Positions 55,301-64,000 of a stretch of DNA of 64,000 nucleotides are shown in pieces. The position numbers and the translations under genes are program-made. This DNA comes from Lycorma delicatula (Eukaryota; Arthropoda; Insecta; Hemiptera; Fulgoridae): positions 14,133,501 to 14,197,500 of the forward strand of contig NC_134460.1 in assembly GCF_047948215.1 (NCBI RefSeq). Reading direction: 5' to 3'. Under the pieces are notes generated by a model that made no database searches, was not told the origin of the DNA, and worked only from the letters and a program-made list of their open reading frames with translations. Every line of letters begins with the position of its first letter. The stretch's first letter is position 1.

Positions 55301-58051
55301 CATGTGTAGCCCAAATCACATTCTTTTTAACTATTTTATCATTTCAAAGATTCTAGAGATTAAAAAAAATAATATAGTCTTGTTCACCTGAATGTTACAA
55401 TCCTCCCTCAAACCGATAAGGCGAAGTATCTGGTGAACTACATCCATAAAAGAATCATCATGTTACCATAATACGTAAAAATATCGACAAACGGCTTATT
55501 TATTTAATAAATTTCAGGTCTTCTGTTACTAAACTTTCAGGTTTATAAATTCTTTTGAAAGCGCGTTAGGTTTTGTAACAAATGCAACATTACTCTGATT
55601 ATTCCGTATTGATTAGAAACGATTATAAGCAGTGCATTGTTTCTCAATAAAAGGAGTAATTTCAATTTAATCTTTTTCTTCGTAATATCTATCCCGGGCT
55701 TTCTTATTTCTATGAGGCTTTTCAAACATCTGAGGTAGAACGGCATCAATTAGGACTACTTTCTCTGAGAGTATTAGTTATTACGCGATTAAAAGAGAGA
55801 GTGAAGATTTTACTTGTACGATTGTCTTTTGTATTTTGTTTGACTTAGCGTATCGATGCACATCGATATGTTTTTCTCAGTAAAGGTAACAGGAGACAAT
55901 TCTCTCTTAGTCAGCGTGGTATGGAATGCTTATCTTGAAAACGGCTATACCAATTTTATGAGTAAATTGTATTTTATGTCGGTTTTTTTGTCTTTTCTTT
56001 TTTTGATACGGCATCTAACGTTTGTATTCGTATACATTTAGACTTACTTACCCCGTATGTCAATGGCGAATTTGATTATAATATGTATATACAGTGTTTA
56101 CCCGCTTGTGAGTGCTGCTGGTCCGTATCGAAGGAATTCCGCTGTTCGACCCCCTCACCGATTCAGTACAGTCCATTGACTCTAATAATCGCAGAACTCT
56201 GCCGATTCATTTACACAAAGTTTAGCGACTCGCATTGACAAATTCATTAGTTTATATTTATAGTTTCACTTATTTGATATCTAATCGCCACACCTGTACG
56301 CCTAGTTCTATCGTTTCGTTACTGAAATAGTTTTTTTTTTCGTGGAGCGTACGACTGCACATCATTTATTTGATATCTTATTAGATCGAACCGTTAAATT
56401 ACTGAATATATTTCTTTAAAATTGGGTTGTTTTAACTATTATTATCAGTATATGTTAGTTACAGAATTTTTTCGTACAAAATTGTTTAATGGTATTTATG
56501 TAGATAGAGCTTAGGGATTTGCTTAGTTTATCTGAATTAATTAACTTTTAACTCTTTCCTTTGATGTACTGCCCCAGTACTGAACGCTGGGCAGTGATCC
56601 CCAAAGCTTTTTAAAGACATCTATAACTTTACTTTATCAAATTCACTTGTATTTCATTTTTACAATTGTGAATAAAGTAAAAAAGAAAAAACCTTTTATT
56701 TTTATTTTTTTAATTTTCAAGCGTAACCAATTAATTTCTTGTCGCTTTTCTAAAGTAAATTTAAATTAAATTATCAGTATTATAAAAACAGATTTCTGTT
56801 AGACGTCTCAAAAAGATAAAATATTTTTCTTCTTATTAAATTGTAAAGCAGAATTGTTTAAATAAAAAAATAATTAACTAGTATATATATATATTTATAA
56901 ATCTCCATCTTAGATAATGATTCTTTAATTACTGTAAGGCTGTTCATTGACAGAGTTAAAAAATTGTATAAATTTATAATTTTTAAATTTAAGAGAAAAG
57001 AAAAAATTTCGAATAAAAAAAATTTTCTTGGATTTAAAAAAAATTTGTTTATGACGTTTATGATAAATACAATAGTATTTTACGTATCAGTGACAGCTTT
57101 TATTCTTTCTAAGACTTTAATTCTTGTTGTTTTTTTTAAATGACCGAAAAAAGGTCCCGGTTTCATCTCAAGCTTTTTTCACTTCATCTAATTATATATT
57201 TGTAAGACAGTTACAACCCACAAACCTTTTTTGATTTGTATGAAATTCCCAGTAAAGTTCCTCGCGTATTTTAAAGAACGATTTGTTCAACAATTTTTCA
57301 TAAAATCTCTCTTTTCAAAATGGCAGTGCATTCTTTCTAAGGAAAAGAGTAACGGAAGGGGAAGTTTCCGTCACTAGACCATCGCTGCTACAGACTTCTA
57401 CACGTAGTACTCTCCTACTGCTGATCTCTCATCGTATACAGCATATCTGTCAGCGGCTACGAATAAAATACTTCTCCTTTCTTTACTCTATTTTTGTGTA
57501 GTGTTTGTTTCGTTTACTGTACCTGTTTTTGTATAGCATTTTCCGTTTTCATTACATTCTTTTTATTATTTTCCCCTCGGAAACCTTTATAAACAGATAC
57601 AAAAAATTGGGTACATCCTTAACAACCATCAGTCGGTGATTTCCGGTGTTCCTGAAAAAGAAATGGCTATGATGTTGTTAATACAAAGGATTATATTTTT
57701 CAATAGATAACTCATCCGTAATACGTTAAGATCGATAATTGTGTTTTGTACTTTAAACTAATTATCACTTATCGATTAAATTTCAGTGGGGAGCTTAATT
57801 TTTTAAATATAAAATGAACGAGTTGTACTGTTTACAGAACTACAATGTATTACTATCCTGAAAGTCCTACACACATTTTAACGAGGAAAATGTCATGAAT
57901 GAAATGAATAGTGCTAAAAAAAATTATCTGGTCGGCTTAGATTAACAAAATGAAATTTTTATTGATTAAAAATTTATTAAATTAAGAACAATTTTTTAAT
58001 TAGATTTTAAAATCAATATTATTTTTAACTGATTTTAACTAAATATGGTTT

Positions 58052-58055
<4 letters not shown>
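55301..58055. other. AT-rich spacer, nothing recognised
   Basis: Small ORFs at 55543-55749 (-) and 55856-56041 (+) lack recognisable motifs. Confidence 0.5.
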
Positions 58056-58092
<37 letters not shown>

Positions 58093-58109
58093 TTATTTAT
58101 TTATTTATT

Positions 58110-58166
<57 letters not shown>
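58056..58166. repeat. compound microsatellite (TA)n-(TTTA)n-(TA)n-(GT)n
   Basis: About 16 TA units, then five or six TTTA, five TA and about 23 GT units. The (GT)n part can adopt Z-DNA. Likely very polymorphic. Confidence 0.95.
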
Positions 58167-58168
<2 letters not shown>

Positions 58169-58728
58169 ATTTATTTTATTCTGAAGAACAGCTTTAAAAG
58201 TAAATTAATAACATTTTTATAGAGGCGTTAACACCAAAAAGTAGACGACTTAACACTATTTTCAAAATACGAAAGAAATCAGAACAAATTATGAGGGTAG
58301 TAGTTCGGATTTTTAAATAAAAATCACCTGCCTTTACAGCTGCTATGATTATAAAACAGCTGCTCCATTTTTATACCCCTACAAAGATAGTTTGTTTACT
58401 AAACTATTCGGTTGGTTAGAGCTACACGATCAGCAGCTGGCTATTTTAGAAGTCTTCTTTTATGAAATATAATATAACCTTGATTTTTATTTTATATATA
58501 ACGTTCTAACGTTTAATAGACGAAAAAAATCACAATTATGGTATCTTTGTTATTTGTTTATAATGTAAATATTCTTAATTGATTCGCATTAATAAAATAT
58601 TTGTTGACTTACTACTTTCAATTCGGCAACATATACCGAATTTCCTTCATCATTTGTAATTTCTTTATATTAGTTCTTCTATCGCTGAAGAGAATCATGC
58701 TTTAGTTTAACGCCACAAAGGAAGAATC
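58167..58728. other. AT-rich spacer, nothing recognised
   Basis: No recognisable features. Confidence 0.4.
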
Positions 58729-58736
58729 CATTACAT

Positions 58737-59026
58737 CACTGATTCCCAAACTGTGCGCCGCGGCCTCTTTACAGGAGTGCCGCGAAATATTGTAAAAGCT
58801 TCATAATTAATTGAACCAAGACATTTATAATTATTAATTTAGTACTAATAAAGCAAAAAAATAATGAAGATACACGAGTTTTATTTATTTTTATCTCTTA
58901 ATTACGAGTAGTCGTACTTTTACTTGTAAAAACAAGTACACTTTTTACTTTTACTTGGGAAAGGCGCCATGAAAAAATTTTAATTGAAAAAGGGTGCCGC
59001 GACTCGGAAAAGTTTGGGAACCGCTG
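58737..59026. mobile_element. hAT-type MITE, 290 bp
   Basis: The ends are CACTGATTCCCAAAC (left) and, reverse-complemented, CAGCGGTTCCCAAAC (right), each followed by a GC-rich CGCGGC block; these are typical hAT termini. The flanks are CATTACAT (58729-58736) and TATTACAT (59027-59034), an 8-bp TSD with one mismatch, the size expected for hAT. Non-coding and AT-rich inside. Confidence 0.85.
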
Positions 59027-59109
59027 TATTACATTATTTAATATTAATAGCCTTAGAATTTTAGCTATATAGAAAATGCTGAAACCGATTGCCAGTTAAT
59101 TTAACTTAA

Positions 59110-59872
59110 CTACCCTCTACATCCTACATCCCTAACAATTTGTTTTACATATTCCAAACGTGGCCTGCCCACACAATTTTTTCCTTCTGCCTGTCCTTCC
59201 AATATTAAAGCGACTATTCCAGGATGCCTTAGTATGTGGCCTATAAGTCTGTCTCTTCTTTTAACTATATTTTTCCAAATGCTTCTTTCTTCATCTATTT
59301 GCCGCAATTACAATAATTTGTAATTTTATCCACCCGTCTGATTTTTAACATTCTTCTATAGCACCGCATTTCAAAAGCTTCTAATGTTTTCTTCTCAGAT
59401 ACTCCGATCGTCCAAGTTTCACTTCCATATAAAGCGAAACTCCAAACATATACTTTCAAAAATCTTTTCCTGATATTTAAATTAGTTGTTGATGTAAACA
59501 AATTATATTTCTTACTGAAGGCTCGTTTAGCTTGCGCTATTCGGCATTTTATATAACAAAATTCTTCTACCTCCATAATCTTTTCTCCTCCTATTTTCAC
59601 ATTCAGCGGTCCATCTTTGTTATTTCTACTACATTTCATTACTTTTGTTTTGTTCTTGTTTATTTTCACGCGATAGTTCTTGCGTAGGACTTCATCTATG
59701 CCGCTCATTGTTTCTTGTAAATCCTTTTTAGTCTCGGCTAGAATTACTATATCATCAGCAAATCGTAGCATCTTTATCTTTTCACCTTGTACTGTTACTC
59801 CGAATCTATATTGTTTTTAACATCATTAACTGCTAGATCCATGTAAAGATTAAAAATTAACGGAGAAAGGAT
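59110..59872 (-). mobile_element. RTE/BovB-like LINE copy lacking its 3' end
   Basis: Homology starts abruptly at the codons for GCRG (59110); the last ~70 bp of the LINE (C terminus and poly-A) are missing, unlike nearly all other copies. It extends to the RT just upstream of motif C (59871). An internal ~44-bp deletion (after KCRIAQAKRAF, at about 59556) and a scrambled segment at 59310-59330 break the frame. Open pieces are 59295-59771 and 59110-59307. Confidence 0.88.
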
Positions 59873-59879
59873 TCTGATT

Positions 59880-60367
59880 TATTTAAAAGACATTTAAATA
59901 ATTTTTTTTTTGCAAAAACATTACTCTGTCGATGAATTTTTAAATACATATTAAAAAATTTACAAAAAATCCGATTTTTTGCGTCCCGTTCAACATGAAC
60001 ATATAAATATACGTTCAAGATAATTTTCAGTATTTAAATTGTGAATTATTTTGTAGTATTTGAAGTTTTTACTTTAACATTATTTCATGTATTTATGTCA
60101 CGGTAAATTTGATTAAACCGGTGATTATGCACAATTGCTTTTAATACGTATAATCGTCTCCGATGTTGAAGAATTTAATAAATATATTAAAATTTATTAA
60201 ATATACCGGTCATTTTACGTATACTCATGTTAACATATTTTACATAATTATTAAAATAACAACTCGACTATAAGCAGTAATTATTGAATTTATTATTAAA
60301 CAATCAAAACATTACTGTTAATTAGTCGAGGTTAGCGAGCGAAGCTAGCGTAGATTATGTTTGGTTA
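59880..60367. other. AT-rich spacer, nothing recognised
   Basis: No recognisable features. Confidence 0.4.
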
Positions 60368-60380
60368 GATTATCATTATT

Positions 60381-61386
60381 TTTTTCCTTTCCCCTAAGCC
60401 GGACCCACAGTTAAGTATAACTCAGCCCAGAGGAGTGCCCTTTAACTCTAATGGGCCTTCCTGTCCACCAGCAGTACGTCCGACAAGGCACCCGCCGGTT
60501 GGATCTTTTTTATTGTGCCAGCCTCTAACCCTCAGCGAGTTGACTCCGTATAACATGCACCCTTTATCCCCACGCCGAAGGCCGGGTCTTCTCTGTGGCT
60601 TATACCTCAAATGAGGGTCCCCAAGACGACCCTTCCGCCGGAACTCTGGTCTTAATTCCCCCCTAGTGGATGACGAGTTCTGAAGATCATCACAACAGGG
60701 AACTGTCATAGCTGTGCACGTCGTGCACGAAGTCCCCGACTGAACATCGGAGCTGGCACACCAAGGCGTACCAGTCCTCACAGCTGAGGTTGAGGTCCTT
60801 TCAAAAACCGAACTGATTTCTATGTAGTCGGGGCCGACGTTAATTTCTTCAACAAGCCGCACGGCCAGCATGCGCTCAACGGCCTTACCCATGTTCAAAA
60901 GGCATAGCGACCGATTGGTGTTAATCCGGCCACCAACGCTCGCCTTCGGAAGGACGACCAATCTGGTCTCTTTCCAGCAAACCGGAAAAATTTTTGCCTA
61001 TAGCCCTTGATTGGTAACGTCAACCATGTTCCACAGAGCCTTTAGTAAGAAATCCTTAAGTATTGCAGCTGGTATTCCATCAGGACCAGGACTGCGGGTG
61101 CTGTGCAGTCGGCTCATGGCTATAGTCAACTCAGGTAACGTGTACCGTCGTTGCTCGAAGTCGGTGGGGCCTAATAATTACCGTTCGACGCGTGGGAACA
61201 GCCTTTCCAGCTTTATTATAGCACGTTCTTCCGTCAAAATTGGTAAACCTCTCACAAAACGTTTCATGACCAGTAGATATACGTGACGCCAAGGATCTTC
61301 GTTTAATTCTGAACAGAGTTCTAGCCATTTCCTCCTCTTCGCATTCTTGATGGTGTTCCGAAGGAACATTCTCCAACATCGGAGGC
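60381..61386 (-). mobile_element. R1-clade LINE, internally deleted, possible TSD
   Basis: The minus strand encodes an R1-type linker (NAKRRKWLELCSELNEDPW), RSPGPDGIPAAILKDFLL and then LCLLNMGKAVERMLAVRLVE, the N-terminal RT. At about 60820 the RT stops and GC-rich sequence of a different kind runs to a short T-rich end at 60375-60388. GATTATCATTATT (60368-60380) and GATTATACTTATT (61387-61399) may be a decayed TSD (two mismatches). If so, this is an internal-deletion derivative joining the RT start to the 3' region. Confidence 0.65.
60422..61380 (-). pseudogene. R1-clade ORF2 fragment (linker and RT start) fused to 3' GC-rich sequence
   Basis: The open frame 60422-60961 begins inside the RT (VVLPKASVGGRINTNRSLC) and continues through sequence with no RT motif (no motif A, B or FADD), so its C-terminal two thirds is probably read-through of untranslated or rearranged sequence. 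The upstream part lies in other frames (61178-61369: KNAKRRKWLELCSELNED; then SRLHSTRSPGPDGIPAAILK near 61030-61110), with frameshifts between. Confidence 0.7.
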
Positions 61387-61399
61387 GATTATACTTATT

Positions 61400-62540
61400 A
61401 ATCGGTAATTATGCCGATTATCACCGTAATTATCCGATTATTGCGTAATTATCCGTTAATCATCGGATTAATCAAATTTACCGTAATATTCATGGACTTT
61501 TAATCATATTATTTTCTAATTTATTTTTTTATGTTTATTTATTTTATGTATTATTATTTATATTTCGTGATTTATACAACGCATTATTATTTACTGATCG
61601 AAATGAAAGATTGATTTATTTTCAAGCATTCTCCTGCCGGCTTCGCCTGCTCTGTATGAGTATAAACTTCAAAAATTGAAAATAACGTTGTAGTAATTAC
61701 GCACGGATTGTTGCTCTCAGAGTTATCGCTATTTACATTTTACCAGATAAATAAAACCCTTAGATAAAGGTCATGTTCCAAAAATCAAATTTTTAATGAA
61801 ATCAGTATATATTTCATCGTTCCGGTTTTTTTTTTGGCGTTGCAGTGGTTACACGTTTTAATCGTGTAACCGCCTATTTTAAGAGCTTTCAAACTCAGAT
61901 AGTCGATTTCAGGGGGGATAATCAAAAGCCGATTTGAGAACTAATATATTTCTCAAGGTTGAATTAAATTTTAAGCCGAACGTGTATACCTTGCTCTACA
62001 GTTCAAATCCACATTATCTACGATTATAAACTCTTGTAGCTTTAAAAGTTTTTTATTGCCTGTGACCTCGCCGACCAAGTCGTTACGATAGTATTAATAT
62101 CAAATTGAAATCTCTGCCGATTATGTGTACTGTTTACTCTGATCGAACTTCTTAGTTCAGATTATAAAAATCTACAAAGGATTACGTTTTCTCGCGCGAG
62201 GATGAGATCTCGCGTATCGGTGCCAGATTATACTATGACATTAAATTTGATAAAACAAATAATAACTTTTTGAAGAAGTCTATATATATATCGAAATTCA
62301 GTATACATCAAACCGTCAAAACTTTGTTCATCATTCATTTTAAGTTAATTACCAACTAATTTTTTTTTACGATAATAATACAAATTGGACGACATTAAAT
62401 TTAGAAAATCACGTAACAGCTGTTTTAAGAAGTGAATATTGACGTTGACAACGATCGATATAGACGACAACATTAAATTTAGTGAAATTAATGCTAAATT
62501 ATTTAAGTTTTTTATTTTTAATTTATGATTTATATACTAG
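61400..62540. other. AT-rich spacer with degenerate ATTA/CCG repeats
   Basis: At 61396-61490 there are repeated, imperfect units of TAATTATCCGATTA type. The remainder shows no recognisable feature. Confidence 0.4.
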
Positions 62541-64000
62541 TGAGATGGGAGAAACAATACTGAGATCTGAATTTAAGAGAGCATTAAAAGATTTCAATGG
62601 CAGAAAGGCTCCTGGAATAGACGGAATACCTGTAGAATTACTGCGCAGTGCAGGTGAGGAAGCGATTGATAGATTATACAAACTGGTGTGTAATATTTAT
62701 GAAAATGGGGAATTTCCATCACACTTCAAAAAAAGTGTTATAGTCATGATACCAAAGAAAGCAGGGGCAGAAAAATGTGAAGAATACAGAACAATTAGCT
62801 TAATTAGTCATGCATCAAAAATCTTAACTAGAATTTTATACAGAAGAATTGAGAGGAGAGTGGAATACAGAAGACCAATTTGGTTTCAGGAAAAGTATAG
62901 GGACAAGGGAAGCAATTTTAGGCCTCAGATTAATAGTAGAAGGAAGATTAAAGAAAAACAAACCCACATACTTGGCGTTTATAGACCTAGAAAAGGCTTT
63001 CGATAACGTAGACTGGAATAAAATGTTCAGCATTTTAAAAAAATTAGGGTTCAAATACAGAGATAGAAGAACAATTGCTAACATGTACAGGAACCAAACA
63101 GCAACAATAACAATCGAAGAACATAAGAAAGAAGCCCTAATAAGAAAGGGAGTCCGACAAGGATGTTCCCTATCGCCGTTACGTTTTAATCTTTACATGG
63201 AACTAGCAGTTAATGATGTTAAAGAACAATTTAGATTCGGAGTAACAGTACAAGATGAAAAGATAAAGATGCTACGATTTGCTGATGATATAGTAATTCT
63301 AGCCGAGAGTAAAAAGGATTTAGAAGAAACAATGAACGGCATAGATGAAGTCCTACGCAAAAACTATCGCATGAAAATAAACAAGAACAAAACAAAAGTA
63401 ATGAAATGTAGTAGAAATAACAAAGATGGACCGCTAAATGTGAAAATAGGAGGAGAAAAGATTATGGAGGTAGAAGAATTTTGTTATTTGGGAAGTAAAA
63501 TTACTAAAGATGGACGAAGCAGGAGCGATATAAAATGTCGAATAGCACAAGCTAAACGAGCCTTCAGTAAGAAATATAATTTGTTTACATCAAAAATTAA
63601 TTTAAATCTCAGGAAAAGATTTTTGAAGTGTATGTTTGGAGTGTCGCTTTATATGGAAGTGAAACTTGGACGATCGGAGTATCTGAGAAGAAAAGATTAG
63701 AAGCTTTTGAAATGCGGTGCTATAGGAGAATGTTAAAAATCAGATGGGTGGATAAAGTGACAAATGAAGAGGTATTGCGGCAAATAGATGAAGAAAGAAG
63801 CATTTGGAAAAATATAGTTAAAAGAAGAAACAGACTTATAGGCCACATACTAAGGCATCCTGGAATAGTCGCTTTAATATTGGAAGGACAGGTAGAAGGG
63901 AAAAATTGTGTAGGCAGGCCACGTTTGGAGTATGTAAAACAAATTGTTGGGGATGTAGGATGTAGAGGGTATACTGAAATGAATCGACTAGCACTAGATA
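62541..64000 (+). mobile_element. RTE/BovB-like LINE copy, runs off the window
   Basis: It begins at the codons for MGETILRSEF near 62541 and continues to the window end at 64000, in the C-terminal domain (MNRLALD). 3' end and poly-A lie outside. Coding is broken by an 8-bp loss near 62862 (RRVEYRR instead of RRVEEVLGE) and a one-base loss near 63627 (FLKCMFG instead of FLKVYVW). Open pieces are 62482-63006 and 62849-63700. RT motifs A, B (with R for L in SPLRFNLYME) and C are present. Confidence 0.95.

Noticed and set aside
60422..60820. Arg/Gly-rich protein at the C-terminal end of the R1-type frame
   Set aside because: Likely read-through of GC-rich non-coding sequence, because RT motifs stop at about 60820 and no domain follows.

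Overview
This window looks like AT-rich, gene-poor nuclear DNA from an arthropod, most likely an insect. The evidence is the mix of animal non-LTR retrotransposons (RTE/BovB-like, R1-clade, Jockey-like, CR1/Jockey-type), Tc1/mariner and hAT-type DNA transposons, tRNA-derived SINEs and long AT-rich spacers with microsatellites. A hemipteran is plausible from the TE types, but that is inference. I found no host gene I could support, no CRISPR, no rRNA and no bona fide tRNA gene; nearly every coding signal belongs to a mobile element.

The dominant element is one RTE/BovB-like LINE family with 12 copies (+ strand near 575, 9131, 33745, 40432, 62541; - strand near 959, 16041, 19029, 26695, 44533, 53731, 59110). 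All are 5'-truncated. Most end in a constant 3' end (stop codon inside GTCAAATGACTGAAGAC, then poly-A), and six have target-site duplications (TSDs) visible by eye. The longest open frame is 499 codons at 33760-35259 (reverse transcriptase plus C-terminal domain); no copy here carries the endonuclease.

Layout. 1-3.5 kb: two LINE scraps, a SINE and one unexplained ORF. 3.55-4.88 kb: complete-length mariner-type transposon with TIRs, TA TSD and a transposase broken by two stops. 7.06-7.86 kb: R1-clade LINE tail with a 12-bp TSD. 8.7-9.3 kb: SINE and LINE tail, each with a TSD. 10.2 kb: near-perfect 31-bp-arm hairpin. 11.1-12.3 kb: another R1/LOA-type LINE tail and a second SINE family. 13.85-15.2 kb: Tc1-like remnant abutting a CR1/Jockey-type LINE. 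16-20.9 kb: two RTE copies and a mariner-derived MITE. 21.58-23.91 kb: a Jockey-type element with 5' region, ORF1, 3' hairpin, poly-A and a 14-bp TSD but no ORF2. 26.7-33.1 kb: RTE copy, then two old LINEs head to head, plus SINEs. 33.7-35.3 kb: best RTE copy. 36.9-39.1 kb: a second mariner copy nested in a Jockey-like LINE, followed by SINEs. 40.4-47.2 kb: two long RTE copies, an LTR- or promoter-like stretch, and a Jockey-like tail split by a 122-bp hairpin MITE. 50.2-55.3 kb: SINE, GC-richer unknown repeat, perfect palindrome, RTE copy, TIR-bounded repeat. 58.0-64.0 kb: compound microsatellite, hAT MITE, RTE scrap, internally deleted R1-type element, and an RTE copy running off the window end.

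The elements relate as autonomous LINEs (all dead here), non-autonomous riders (SINEs, MITEs, the ORF1-only element) and nested insertions giving relative ages. Most spacers between them hold only AT-rich sequence in which I see nothing.
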